Source of the DNA: Oscillatoria acuminata PCC 6304 | Lineage (GTDB): Bacteria > Cyanobacteriota > Cyanobacteriia > Cyanobacteriales > Laspinemataceae | Assembly (NCBI RefSeq): GCF_000317105.1 | Contig: NC_019693.1 | Coordinates: 6,387,227 to 6,451,226, forward strand | DNA: 64,000 nt | Direction of reading: 5' to 3' | Shown here: piece by piece, positions 55,043 to 64,000 of the stretch | Layout of the letters: every line of letters begins with the position of its first letter | Numbering within the stretch: the first letter of the stretch is position 1 | Notes under the pieces: model-generated | Database searches by the model: none | What the model saw: only the letters and a program-made list of their open reading frames with translations | Told to the model about the DNA's origin: nothing | Translations under genes and position numbers: made by a program

Positions 55043-56476
55043 CTAAAGAATAGGCGACATTAACCGGGCCACACGCACCGCTAACCGAAACCAAAGTTTT
55101 CGATGGTCAAGTTGAGCGTGATCAACTAAATAGGCATTATCAAAATCAGTTTTCAGCATGGTTTCTACATCGGTAACAAAGCGAGGATGCGCTACAAAGG
55201 CCATAATTTCAAAATTGAGTTCAAAGGAACGATTATCTAAATTGGTGGTGCCGACTCCAGCCAGAGTGCGATCGATGAGGAAGACTTTCTGGTGCATGAA
55301 TCCCGGACGATAGCGATACACCTTAACGCCAGTGCGTTCTACTTCTGTGATATAGGACAAAGAAGCGAGATAAACATTGATGTGATCCGGGCGACTGGGT
55401 AATAAAATTCGCACATCTACCCCACGCAATGCGGCCAATTTTAAAGCAGTCAGGACCGATTCATTCGGAACAAAATAGGGACTCGTGATCCACAAGCGAC
55501 TTCGGGCGGCATTGATCAGACTCACCATAAACAGGGTACAAGCGGGGAGTTGATCTCCAGGACCTGTCGGCAGAACGATCGCCGTTTGATTCTCCGGATC
55601 CGGTTGAATCGTCCAATCGACTTCGGGAATTTCTCGAACCGCCCAATACCAGTCTTTCAGAAAAGCAATTTGAACGCATTGGACCGAGGGACCTTTAAGT
55701 TCTAAATGAGTATCACGCCAAGGGCTCAGACGAGGGTCTTTTCCCAAATATTCTTTCCCCAGATTTAACCCCCCGATAAACGCTTGTTTGCCATCAACAA
55801 TTAAGATTTTGCGATGATTCCGAAAATTAATCTGAAATCGGTTTCGTTTTCGTTTGGTACTATTAAAGGAAGTCACCCAAACTCCACTACTTCTGATTTG
55901 TCGTAAATATTCAGCAGAAAGGGCATAAGAACCAATCGCATCATAAATAAAATAAACCCGCACTCCTTCCCGGGCCTTGGCAATCATTTTTTCCTTAAAG
56001 GCATTACCAATTTCATCTTCACGAACAATGTAAAATTGAATTAAAATGTAATCTTTTGCGGCATCTATTGCCTCTAACAGTGCGGGAAAAGTTTGATTTC
56101 CATCAATGAGTAAAGTCGCTGCGTTCCCCGAAATAAAAGGGATTTGCGTCAATCCATCGGCTAATTGGGCCATCTCCGTAAACTGGTCCAGTTCAGGCAC
56201 GAAAAATTGTCGAATATCCTGATAAACTTGTTGAATAATCCACCGATATTCACGGTCAGCATAGCGATGAGCATCGGCATATCCATTAAATTTGTGATTT
56301 CCAAACACCCAATACAGGGGAATGGCAATAAATGGAAAAGTACACAGAGAAATAGCCCAAGCTACTGCACCCCGGGCCGATCGCACCGTCATGACTGCAT
56401 GACCTGCCGTCATCAGTCCCACCAGATAAAAGGCGATTATGATTACACTCGCCAGTGTCATATAATTTAGATTCAC
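55043..56476 (-). CDS. cls: Cardiolipin synthase (phospholipase D family)
   Basis: A 477-residue membrane enzyme. Two N-terminal transmembrane helices (LASVIIIAFYLVGLMTAG and AWAISLCTFPFIAIPLYW) precede two phospholipase-D HKD motifs: HRKILIVD followed by GGLNLG, and HQKVFLID followed by GTTNLDNRS. It joins two phosphatidylglycerol molecules, or transfers phosphatidyl groups, at the membrane. Length and layout match bacterial ClsA. The next gene on the same strand is an EEP-family hydrolase, 150 bp beyond the cls 3' side gap on the far side of a MITE; no operon is evident. Confidence 0.93.
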   Translation of the reverse strand: MNLNYMTLASVIIIAFYLVGLMTAGHAVMTVRSARGAVAWAISLCTFPFIAIPLYWVFGNHKFNGYADAHRYADREYRWIIQQVYQDIRQFFVPELDQFTEMAQLADGLTQIPFISGNAATLLIDGNQTFPALLEAIDAAKDYILIQFYIVREDEIGNAFKEKMIAKAREGVRVYFIYDAIGSYALSAEYLRQIRSSGVWVTSFNSTKRKRNRFQINFRNHRKILIVDGKQAFIGGLNLGKEYLGKDPRLSPWRDTHLELKGPSVQCVQIAFLKDWYWAVREIPEVDWTIQPDPENQTAIVLPTGPGDQLPACTLFMVSLINAARSRLWITSPYFVPNESVLTALKLAALRGVDVRILLPSRPDHINVYLASLSYITEVERTGVKVYRYRPGFMHQKVFLIDRTLAGVGTTNLDNRSFELNFEIMAFVAHPRFVTDVETMLKTDFDNAYLVDHAQLDHRKLWFRLAVRVARLMSPIL

Positions 56477-56513
56477 AGTTTCCCTATTAAGCGCATTTTT
56501 TGCTCCTTTTATG

Positions 56514-56621
56514 CTATAGCAATCCTAAATGATTTGTAACATCTTCTTCTCCCCTCTCCCGTTCTGGGAGAGGGGTTGGGGGTGAGGGTCCATTCCACAA
56601 CTGATTTAGGAATGCTATATA
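56514..56621. repeat. MITE-like element with inverted ends
   Basis: The ends CTATAGCAATCCTAAAT (from 56514) and ATTTAGGAATGCTATAT (to 56621) are imperfect inverted repeats of about 24 bp. A central hairpin CCCCTCTCCC-GTTCT-GGGAGAGGGG lies at about 56551-56575. The element is 108 bp, carries no gene and lies between cls and the EEP gene. Confidence 0.75.
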
Positions 56622-56627
56622 TATTTA

Positions 56628-57443
56628 TCAAGAAAGTGCCAATTCCACAAGCATCGGATTATGATCCGATGAATACAGATTATCTAAAACCTTCGCTGTC
56701 TGTATTTTTTGTCTTAAACCTCGATAAAAAATATGATCTAAAGGCGGCGAACCCAAAAACGTTTTAATTTTAGCTTGTTCCGGCCTTGAAAAATCAATAG
56801 GAATTAAATTCAATCGGTTTGCCATCAAGTTCAACAAATCGAACCGCAGTTGACTCCATGTGTTAAAATCTCCACACATAATCAACGGTTCCCGGCGATT
56901 GCCTAAAACCGCTTCTAGTTTCTGGAGTTGAGATTTAAACTTACTGAGGTTGACAAAATTAATCGCATGAATATTCACCACTAAGAGCATTTGTCCCGTT
57001 TCCTTTAAGGGATATTCAGCAATTAGCGAAACCTTCGGAGTCTTGGTAACAGGTTCAAATTCTGGAGTCAGAATGGCTCTACTGGCAATCGGCTGCACTT
57101 TAGAGGCCGTTAAAATCCCACAATAAGTATTGTAATAAAAATCGATAAAATTCGGGGCAAACCTCCATCCCATTGACTCTAACGCTAAAATTTTTTGGGT
57201 ATTTTTATTAAGTTCAATTTCTTGAAAGCATATTAAATCAGGCTGATAATTTTCTACAATTTTATAAAAATCATTAGCCCATTTGGAAGTATTGTTATTT
57301 TTTGCAACATTCCAATTGAGGATTTTTATACCACTTCCCGCAATAGCCGACCCCGAAAAATTATCCTGAGACAAGACGGTTTCCTGGACCGGAATAAAGC
57401 GCTTAGGGGAGATAAATCCAGAGAAAGGAAATTGATTATCCAT
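56628..57443 (-). CDS. Endonuclease/exonuclease/phosphatase (EEP) family hydrolase
   Basis: A 271-residue protein with the complete EEP metal site: Asn in ILNWNVAKN, Glu in LICFQEIEL, His in VVNIHAIN, D-x-N in CGDFNTW, Asp/His in LDHIFYRG and SDHNPM at the end. The fold serves DNases, phosphoinositide phosphatases and sphingomyelinases; substrate cannot be inferred. The N-terminal ~35 residues (DNQFPFSGFISPKRF...) precede the domain and show no signal peptide. Its start lies 490 bp from the divergent AAA gene. Confidence 0.9.
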   Translation of the reverse strand: MDNQFPFSGFISPKRFIPVQETVLSQDNFSGSAIAGSGIKILNWNVAKNNNTSKWANDFYKIVENYQPDLICFQEIELNKNTQKILALESMGWRFAPNFIDFYYNTYCGILTASKVQPIASRAILTPEFEPVTKTPKVSLIAEYPLKETGQMLLVVNIHAINFVNLSKFKSQLQKLEAVLGNRREPLIMCGDFNTWSQLRFDLLNLMANRLNLIPIDFSRPEQAKIKTFLGSPPLDHIFYRGLRQKIQTAKVLDNLYSSDHNPMLVELALS

Positions 57444-57932
57444 CGGAATTCATTGGTAACCATTAGAAATTCAAGAATAACAGCGAACTCAAACCTCATG
57501 GCAAATTGATCCCTGCTATAGGATATCCAAATTATTCTAACCCTTCACAGAGGTTCGCTTTATTCAGATTAATCCTAGCCGATCGCCCATTAGCTCACCT
57601 CTATCAACAGTCAGGGATTTTTCCGAAAGGGTGCAACAGCAGGAGGGAAGAGAGAGAGGATTGAGAACCGGCAAAACGTCAGTCCAGGGGTCCTTGGACT
57701 CATGAGGTCCAGATATCGCGCTTCCCTGAAACCATCCTCTGAAAGCTCTCTTCTTAGCTCACGAAGGGCGGAGTGGGGTCCCCATTGTCACAAAACCGCC
57801 AAGGGCCAGCCTCTTTAAATAGGCCGCTCATCCTCCACAACTGCGCTTTTTTCCCGGAATAGGGGCTTCACCCTCTGAAAAAACTGGATTAATCCGGATA
57901 ACTCATCAGTTCTGTAGTAAGATATCTTATAA
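57444..57932. other. Non-coding divergent region before the HTH-TIR-AAA gene
   Basis: About 490 bp with no gene and no repeats recognised from elsewhere in the window. GTAAGATATCTTATAAATG immediately before the ATG at 57933 contains the palindrome TAAGATATCTTA (57917-57928), which could be an operator; the ribosome-binding site is not obvious. Confidence 0.45.
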
Positions 57933-59936
57933 ATGGAGCAGAATTCTGGGATACCCTCTGAAACGGAGGAACTATCCGAGGATAACAGAGTCTCTGTTAT
58001 TGTATCGTTAAGGGGCAGTAAATCGGTGTTTTCCCGCGAGTTCCTAACTCAGATAGCTCATCAGCATCAGCTTTCTCCCGATCAGGAGCGAGTCTTTTTG
58101 CTACGGTTTGCCGAGGATCAGGATTATGAAGATATTGCCGAACAGGTAGAAACTTCAAAAGGAGCCTGCCTCAAACGGATGGGTCAAGTTTATAAAAAAT
58201 TTGGCATTGAAGGGGGGACTCGCGGGAAGGAAAGCGAACTGCGAGCATTTCTGGATCAACGCTGGGTGCAACATCGCGCCTCGGTGTTACCCGGTTTGGA
58301 GGTGAATCTCGGTTCGCCAACTGCCAGAGGTGTAAACTCCCGGGTGTTATCAGAGACATCAAGTGCGATCGCCGCTATCTCGTCTCCAGCAATGGTGAGT
58401 CGGAAAGTTGCCCTATTTTTCGGCGATCGCCAACCGGATGAACGACTCCTGACGCCGTTAACCCAGGCGATCGCCAGTGCGGGTCATCAACTTATCCTCG
58501 CGGGGGTTCATCCCCAGTCGGGAGAGAACGGATTGGGGCAACTGCAACAGGAACTCCAAGGGTGCGATCGCTTGTTACTGTTGCTCTGCGGACAATCCGC
58601 CTTTAGTGACCTATTAATTGAAGAAGTGCGCCTCGCCCGAGAAGTGCGAGAGACCCGCAAAGATGGCACACCGGATATGTTTGCGATTCGGATCAATTGG
58701 CCGACGGATTCTCCGGTAAGCTATGATCTGCGCGTTTTATTACAAGGTGTACCCCAGCGCGAGTGGCGATCGCCCTTCGATACCCCGGAACTCGTCACCG
58801 AAGTCCTCCAGGCGATCGAGACGGGTACTCTCCCCCGGCAAGTTGCGGTAGAATCTGCTGTCATCAGCGCCTTAACCCCCACTTGGGAAAGTGCCGATGG
58901 TCGTCCCCTCCCCTTTGCTGGACCGGAACTCCCGGAAGGACAAGTGGATTTAGCCTCTCCCTTTTACGTCAATCGCAGCCCGATCGAAGAGCGCTGTTAT
59001 GAAATGATTTTGCAACCCGGTGCCCTGATTCGGATCAAAGCACCGCGACAAATGGGCAAAACTTCTTTAATGGCTCGCATTCTCAACCATGCGGCCAATC
59101 ATGGCTATCGTCCGGTTCATTTGAGCTTTCACCTAGCTGATAAAGGGGTATTTGCCAGCCTGGATAAATTCTTACAATGGTTCTGTGCCTATATCGGTCA
59201 GCAGTTACAACTCCCCAATCAACTTCCCGAATATTGGGATGATTTTTTAGGCAGTAATGTCAACTGCAAATCCTACTTTGAAGACTATCTTCTCCAAGAA
59301 ATTCATACCCCTTTAGCCTTATGTCTCGATGAAGTAGACCGGGTGTTTCAACATCCGGATATTGCCGATGACTTTTTTGGCTTATTGCGCGCATGGCACG
59401 AAGAATCAAAACGGCGCGAGATTTGGAAAAAGCTTCGCTTAGTCGTGGTTCATTCCACCGAAGTTTACATTCCCATGAATATCAATCAATCCCCTTTTAA
59501 CGTGGGATTACCCATTGAATTGCCGGAATTTACCCCCAATCTCGTCCAAGATTTAGCCCAGCGATATGGAATCAATTGGTGCGAAACTGACGTCAATCGT
59601 CTTATGAATATGGTAGGAGGACACCCCTTCTTAGTGCGGTTGGCGCTCTATCATATCGCTCGACAAGACATTACCTTAGAAACCCTCTTAAAAACAGCTC
59701 CCACCGAATCTGGTTTTTATAACGACCATTTGCGGCGTCATCTGTGGAATTTAGAACAACATCCGCCATTGGCTAGAGCCATGAAAGAGGTTGTTTTTAG
59801 CCCAAATCCGGTGCGCTTGCCCTCGGAACAAGCGTTTAAATTACATAGCATGGGGTTAGTTAAGTTTCAAGGAAATGAGTCCGTCGAACGATGTGATTTA
59901 TATCGCCAATATTTCCGCAATCGACTCGATGAATAA
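57933..59936 (+). CDS. HTH / TIR-like / AAA_35-type STAND fusion protein
   Basis: A 667-residue protein. Residues ~32-92 read as a sigma-region-4-like helix-turn-helix (SPDQERVFLLRFAEDQDYEDIAEQ). Residues ~157-300 look like a TIR or related flavodoxin-like fold (VALFFGDRQPDERLLTPLTQAI ... CDRLLLLLCGQSAFSDLLIEE), with a Glu at the place of the catalytic residue of NAD-cleaving TIR domains. Residues ~340-650 are an AAA-like ATPase: Walker A APRQMGKTS at ~370 and Walker B LALCLDEVD. The C-terminus has a winged-helix-like end. It resembles conflict/signalling ATPases of cyanobacteria. TIR assignment is by pattern only. A secreted protein and a second AAA_35 protein follow on the same strand. Confidence 0.8.
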   Translation: MEQNSGIPSETEELSEDNRVSVIVSLRGSKSVFSREFLTQIAHQHQLSPDQERVFLLRFAEDQDYEDIAEQVETSKGACLKRMGQVYKKFGIEGGTRGKESELRAFLDQRWVQHRASVLPGLEVNLGSPTARGVNSRVLSETSSAIAAISSPAMVSRKVALFFGDRQPDERLLTPLTQAIASAGHQLILAGVHPQSGENGLGQLQQELQGCDRLLLLLCGQSAFSDLLIEEVRLAREVRETRKDGTPDMFAIRINWPTDSPVSYDLRVLLQGVPQREWRSPFDTPELVTEVLQAIETGTLPRQVAVESAVISALTPTWESADGRPLPFAGPELPEGQVDLASPFYVNRSPIEERCYEMILQPGALIRIKAPRQMGKTSLMARILNHAANHGYRPVHLSFHLADKGVFASLDKFLQWFCAYIGQQLQLPNQLPEYWDDFLGSNVNCKSYFEDYLLQEIHTPLALCLDEVDRVFQHPDIADDFFGLLRAWHEESKRREIWKKLRLVVVHSTEVYIPMNINQSPFNVGLPIELPEFTPNLVQDLAQRYGINWCETDVNRLMNMVGGHPFLVRLALYHIARQDITLETLLKTAPTESGFYNDHLRRHLWNLEQHPPLARAMKEVVFSPNPVRLPSEQAFKLHSMGLVKFQGNESVERCDLYRQYFRNRLDE

Positions 59937-59999
59937 TTGAGATTTAGGGGCTTCTTACCATAGTCGGGCCAGTTATATTCGAGGAGCTGATAAGTTTCC

Positions 60000-60596
60000 A
60001 TGACTCTCAAACATCTACCCGAAATTATCATGATGGTAGCCTTGGCAATCCCTGCGTGTTTTACTCCAGCAGTCCATTCTCAATCAGTGAGAGTCCTCCC
60101 GGATAACTGCTCTGGGGAAAACAACCAAAACTTAGCGCTATCTTCTGGCTTAGGTGCAGACAATCAAGGGTCTGATCGGGGTCAGGGGGTGCAAGCCACT
60201 GTGCCATCAGCAGTTTCTGAAAACTGTTCGGGGGTGTCATCAGGGGAGTTGAAATCCCAGACCCTAAATCAAGGGTTAGTACAGAGTAAACAAAGTAAAG
60301 ATGCTTGTTCTATTTCTGGAAGAATTTATGGAATTGAGCGCCAGAATTCCCGAGGAATTTATGTCGTGGTGATTGACCCAAATACCGATAATGCTTTAGC
60401 TCGATTTCCGGCTTATGCTAATGGCACCAACGAACCGAATTATGAATTTTCGCTGATGCGACCTGGGCGTTATTTATTGAGTGTTTTTCAAGACCGGGCT
60501 GGAACGTTGGTTCCTTTTAGAACCCGGCCCAGTGAACGATTAATTAACTGTAGTCGAGGGAGTGAGTTGGAAGAAACGGACTTTGAATTGCCGTAA
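60000..60596 (+). CDS. Secreted hypothetical protein with carboxypeptidase-regulatory-like C-terminus
   Basis: A 198-residue protein with a signal peptide (residues 1-27, IIMMVALAIPACFTPAVHS). It has a low-complexity Ser/Gln/Gly-rich middle with Cys in NCSGENN and NCSGVSS, and a C-terminal ~85-residue beta-rich domain: GRIYGIERQNSRGIYVVVID ... GRYLLSVFQDRAG, like peptidase-associated regulatory domains. No catalytic motif. It starts 63 bp after the AAA gene and 87 bp before the next one, all on the plus strand, so it may belong to the same transcript. Confidence 0.7.
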   Translation: MTLKHLPEIIMMVALAIPACFTPAVHSQSVRVLPDNCSGENNQNLALSSGLGADNQGSDRGQGVQATVPSAVSENCSGVSSGELKSQTLNQGLVQSKQSKDACSISGRIYGIERQNSRGIYVVVIDPNTDNALARFPAYANGTNEPNYEFSLMRPGRYLLSVFQDRAGTLVPFRTRPSERLINCSRGSELEETDFELP

Positions 60597-60683
60597 ATCA
60601 CCGGGGTGAAATAGGACTGAAGGGTTTTCGAGGTTGTTCAGGGTTAAAACCGAGGGCCAATGCAGGTAGAGACGGGTGACTGG

Positions 60684-63600
60684 ATGAATAAAAAACTGAC
60701 ATCAATGTACTATCAAGTCGGGGGAAGTTTACCGCCCGATTCTCCCACCTATGTGGTCCGTAAAGCCGATCGCGAATTGTATGAGAATCTCAAGGCGGGA
60801 GAGTTTTGCTATGTCCTAACGTCGCGGCAAATGGGTAAATCCAGCTTGCAACTGCGGACGATGCAAACTCTACAAGCGGAGGGATGCGCTTGTGCGGCGA
60901 TCGATTTATCGGCGATCGGGAATAAAGACGTGACCCCGGTGCAGTGGTATAGCGGGATTATTCATACCCTGGTCAGTTATTTTAATTTGTTCAGTCGCCC
61001 GGAGTTTAGAACCTGGTTGCGCGATCGCGACGAACTCTCCCCCGTCCAACGCTTGCATGAATTTATCGACTCGGTTCTGCTGGTGCGGATGTCGGAAAAT
61101 ATCGTCATTTTTATCGACGAAATTGATAGTGTTCTGGGTTTAAATTTTCCGATTGATGACTTTTTTGCCGCAATTCGGGCTTGTTATAATAAACGAGCGC
61201 AAAACTCAGAATACAAACGGCTCACCTTTGTTTTACTGGGTGTGGCAACCCCCACGGAGTTGATTCAGGATAAAAGTCGCACCCCGTTTAATATCGGGCG
61301 AGCGATTCAAATTGAGGGATTTAAACTCCCGGAAGTGCAACCGTTGGCGGAGGGATTAAAACCCGGATGTTCTCGCCCGGAGGTGGTCCTGAAGGAGATT
61401 TTAAAGTGGACCAATGGACAACCGTTTTTGACTCAGAAACTCTGTCAGTTGGTGTTAGCGGCGCAGAGTCCAATTGGGGTGGGGATGGAGGCGGAACGGG
61501 TGGAAGCGTTGGCCCGATCGCAAATTGTGGACAACTGGGAATCTCAGGATGAACCCCCCCATTTAAAAACCCTGCGCGATCGTCTCCTGCGAAATGAACA
61601 AAAGGCCAGTCGGCTATTAGGGCTCTATCAGCAAGTATTACTTTCCGGAGAACTCCCTGCGGATAACAGTCCGGAACAACTGGAATTGCAGCTATCGGGT
61701 TTAACCTTGAAGCGCCATTCTAAATTAACCGTTTATAACCCAATTTATGCCTTAGTTTTTAATGAGCATTGGGTGGAACAGGCGTTAGCCGATTTACGGC
61801 CCTATGCCGAAGCATTATCCGCTTGGGTGGCGTCCGATTACCAGGATGAATCGCGACTGTTGCGGGGACGGGCGTTACGAGATGCTCAACAATGGGCGAC
61901 GACCCATAGTTTAAGCGATCGCGACTATCAGTTTCTCGCCGCCAGTCAAGAGGTGGAAAAACGCGAGGTTCAAAAAGCCCTAGAAGCGGAGAAAAAAGCG
62001 ATTCATCTGTTAGCGGAAGCCAACCAAAAACAGATAGAAGCCAATCACATTTTAACCGAAGCCCAACAAAAAGCCAATCGGATGCTCAAACGCGCCTATT
62101 GGGGGATTACGGGACTCGTGGTTCTGGCCGTCATTATCGTCTGTCGCGGCACGATTGCCTTAAAAGAAGCCCAAAAAGGAACGTTAATTGAGCGCCAAGG
62201 TGCGAATGCTTTAAAGTGGTTTGAATCCGAAGGGGTGGAACTCGAAGCCTTGTTACTGGCGATGCAAGCGGGACAAGATTTAAAAGCGCTGGTTAAAAGC
62301 GATCAACGCTTGACCAATTATCCCACGATTAGCCCTTTGTATGCATTACAAACCATCCTCCACCAAATCCATGAAAAAAATCAACTCAGAGGACATCAAG
62401 GTGCAGTTCGCAGCGTTAGTTTCAGTCCCAATGGAGACTTTTTAGCCACCGGAGGAGAAGATGGGCGAGTGGAACTTTGGACGCGGGCAGGGGAGAATTT
62501 GCGGACCATTGGAATTCATAAAAGTGCTGTGGATAGCGTTAGGTTTAGTTCCGATGGTATGCGCCTCGCTACCGCTTCTGAGGATGGAACCGTCCAAATT
62601 TGGCAACGAGATGGCACCCCGATTGGGGCGATCGCCACCGAAACCGAAGCTATTGATAGCGTCAGTTTTAGTCCCGATGGTACGCGCCTCGCTACCGCTT
62701 CAGAAAGTGGCACAGTCCGAGTCTGGAATCAGCAAGGAAAGTTGCTTAATGAAATAGGAAGCGTGAACCGTCGAATTAATACCGTGAGCTTTAGTCCCGA
62801 CGGAGAACACTTTGCCACTGCCCAAGTCGAGGGAACCGTGCAAATTTGGAATCTAAATGGCCAACGTCAAGCAACTTTGACCATTCCCACTACTCCCCGC
62901 CAAGAGTTCAGTTCGACCCCCGATGCTCAACCATCAGTCAACAGCATGACCTTTAGCCCCAACGGGGAATTACTAGCAACCGCTGGATTTGATGGAACGG
63001 TGAGAATTTGGAACCTATCGGGTCAAGAACTCTCGGAGTTTAACACCGCTCAAAGTGCTGTTAATAGCATGAGTTTTCATCCGAATGGGGCGGAAATTGC
63101 CATTGTCGGATTTGATGGCAAGGTGCGCCTGTGGACATTGGATGGGGTATTACTCCAGCAATTTAAAGGCGATCGCCATGATCGAATTACCAGCATGACC
63201 TTTAGTCCCGATGGAGAGCGTTTAGTCACCGGCGGAGTGGATGGAACTGTCCGACTCTGGGATATTTCCCGCCAGCGCAATCAGCCCTTTCCCTTAACTC
63301 AAACTTCCAGCAATTCCCCCGGATCTGAGAACGAGAACCCAGCCTCCAGCAACTCACCGAAAATGATGGTGCGATCGACTAAAATCCCGTCAGAAAATCA
63401 ATTTCTCCGAATCGGATTTAGCCCGGATGGGGAAGGGTTTGCCACCGCGCAACCAGATGGAACGGTTCAAATTTGGACCCGTTCCGGTCAAGCGGTTATT
63501 CCCCCGTTTCAAGCGCATCAAAGTCGGATTTCTACCCTAAGTTTTAGCTGGGATGGAGAGACTCTCGCCACCGCCGGGGAAGATGGAACGATTCGCCTTT

Positions 63601-64000
63601 GGAATCGGTTAGGTCAACCCCTACAGCCGGAGTTAAATCATAGCCGTGGGGAAGTCAAAAGCCTGAGTTTTAGTTTTGATGGAAAGCGAATTGCCTTCAA
63701 TAATGGACCGGGACGATTACAAATTTGGAATCTCTCGACCAACCAAGTGGATGAACTGCGGTTTCCCTACGGTCAAATTAGTAGCATTAGCTTTAGTCCC
63801 CAGGGTGACCGGCTGGCGATCGCCTCTGCTGATGGCAAAATTCGCCTCTGGAGTCTATCCGGTGAAGAACTGGATAAATTTAACAGTGATACTCGGTGGG
63901 TCACCAGCCTGAGTTTTAATCCCACGGGACAACTTTTAGCCACGGCTGGAACCGATGGAACGGTTACGGTTTTCTTACTCACGGGTCAACTTTCTAAACA
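60684..64000 (+). CDS. AAA_35-type STAND ATPase with membrane helix and WD40 repeats, 3' end outside the window
   Basis: The frame opens at ATG 60684 ([18 protein letters not shown]) and is open at base 64000, giving at least 1105 codons. Residues ~1-330 are an AAA_35 domain: Walker [11 protein letters not shown], Walker [12 protein letters not shown], and the [11 protein letters not shown] sensor. A coiled coil (~430-470, [18 protein letters not shown]) leads to one transmembrane helix ([18 protein letters not shown], ~475-495). From residue ~570 on there are at least 11 WD40 blades ([22 protein letters not shown] pattern). It should be membrane-tethered, with the beta-propeller sensing a ligand and the ATPase acting as switch. 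An internal ATG at 60705 is an alternative start. Confidence 0.9.
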   Translation, partial: MNKKLTSMYYQVGGSLPPDSPTYVVRKADRELYENLKAGEFCYVLTSRQMGKSSLQLRTMQTLQAEGCACAAIDLSAIGNKDVTPVQWYSGIIHTLVSYFNLFSRPEFRTWLRDRDELSPVQRLHEFIDSVLLVRMSENIVIFIDEIDSVLGLNFPIDDFFAAIRACYNKRAQNSEYKRLTFVLLGVATPTELIQDKSRTPFNIGRAIQIEGFKLPEVQPLAEGLKPGCSRPEVVLKEILKWTNGQPFLTQKLCQLVLAAQSPIGVGMEAERVEALARSQIVDNWESQDEPPHLKTLRDRLLRNEQKASRLLGLYQQVLLSGELPADNSPEQLELQLSGLTLKRHSKLTVYNPIYALVFNEHWVEQALADLRPYAEALSAWVASDYQDESRLLRGRALRDAQQWATTHSLSDRDYQFLAASQEVEKREVQKALEAEKKAIHLLAEANQKQIEANHILTEAQQKANRMLKRAYWGITGLVVLAVIIVCRGTIALKEAQKGTLIERQGANALKWFESEGVELEALLLAMQAGQDLKALVKSDQRLTNYPTISPLYALQTILHQIHEKNQLRGHQGAVRSVSFSPNGDFLATGGEDGRVELWTRAGENLRTIGIHKSAVDSVRFSSDGMRLATASEDGTVQIWQRDGTPIGAIATETEAIDSVSFSPDGTRLATASESGTVRVWNQQGKLLNEIGSVNRRINTVSFSPDGEHFATAQVEGTVQIWNLNGQRQATLTIPTTPRQEFSSTPDAQPSVNSMTFSPNGELLATAGFDGTVRIWNLSGQELSEFNTAQSAVNSMSFHPNGAEIAIVGFDGKVRLWTLDGVLLQQFKGDRHDRITSMTFSPDGERLVTGGVDGTVRLWDISRQRNQPFPLTQTSSNSPGSENENPASSNSPKMMVRSTKIPSENQFLRIGFSPDGEGFATAQPDGTVQIWTRSGQAVIPPFQAHQSRISTLSFSWDGETLATAGEDGTIRLWNRLGQPLQPELNHSRGEVKSLSFSFDGKRIAFNNGPGRLQIWNLSTNQVDELRFPYGQISSISFSPQGDRLAIASADGKIRLWSLSGEELDKFNSDTRWVTSLSFNPTGQLLATAGTDGTVTVFLLTGQLSK

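Overview
The window is cyanobacterial chromosome. GCGATCGC (HIP1-type) octamers occur throughout, there is a light-dependent protochlorophyllide oxidoreductase (por), and several cyanobacteria-restricted small families are present (DUF2949 twice, DUF3352, Uma2, AAA_35/WD40 proteins, CHAT-TPR proteins). The many dispersed palindromic repeats, insertion sequences and toxin-antitoxin genes suggest a large filamentous (Oscillatoriales-like) genome. That last point is inference.

Layout. 0-6 kb: partial D-Ala-D-Ala carboxypeptidase, a proteostasis pair (Hsp20, HtrA), a VapBC-type toxin-antitoxin pair, an unknown gene and a class D beta-lactamase. 6-14 kb: a multi-PAS/GAF sensor kinase, two small proteins and a VIT/vWA protein. 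14-18.5 kb: an AT-rich orphan ParA-like ATPase running into an orphan antitoxin, an intact ISL3 element with an 8-bp target duplication, and tandemly duplicated Uma2 genes. 18.5-26.8 kb: one large hybrid histidine kinase gene cut into three pieces by two insertion sequences, followed by a PAS-receiver protein. Removing both elements with one copy of each target duplication restores a continuous frame of 1334 codons.

27-42 kb is an accessory, conflict-type region. It holds a HigBA-like module whose antitoxin has two HTH domains, por, a STAND NTPase lacking the usual C-terminal sensor repeats, two small antitoxin-like genes, a very large TPR-CHAT protease with a small gene 10 bp downstream, an Rpn/PD-(D/E)XK nuclease with a duplicated 3' end, and a membrane protein. 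42-57 kb is more ordinary: guaA, DUF3352, TonB, MORN protein, PEBP, GH13 enzyme, cardiolipin synthase and EEP hydrolase, separated by arrays of interspersed repeats. 57.9-64 kb holds two AAA_35-type STAND proteins: one HTH/TIR-like/AAA fusion and one AAA/WD40 protein that runs off the window end. A small secreted protein lies between them.

The best candidates for an under-described system are the TPR-CHAT protease with its small partner (32.2-38.7 kb) and the HTH-TIR-like-AAA / secreted protein / AAA-WD40 cluster (57.9-64 kb). All functional statements rest on reading motifs by eye; no database search was run.
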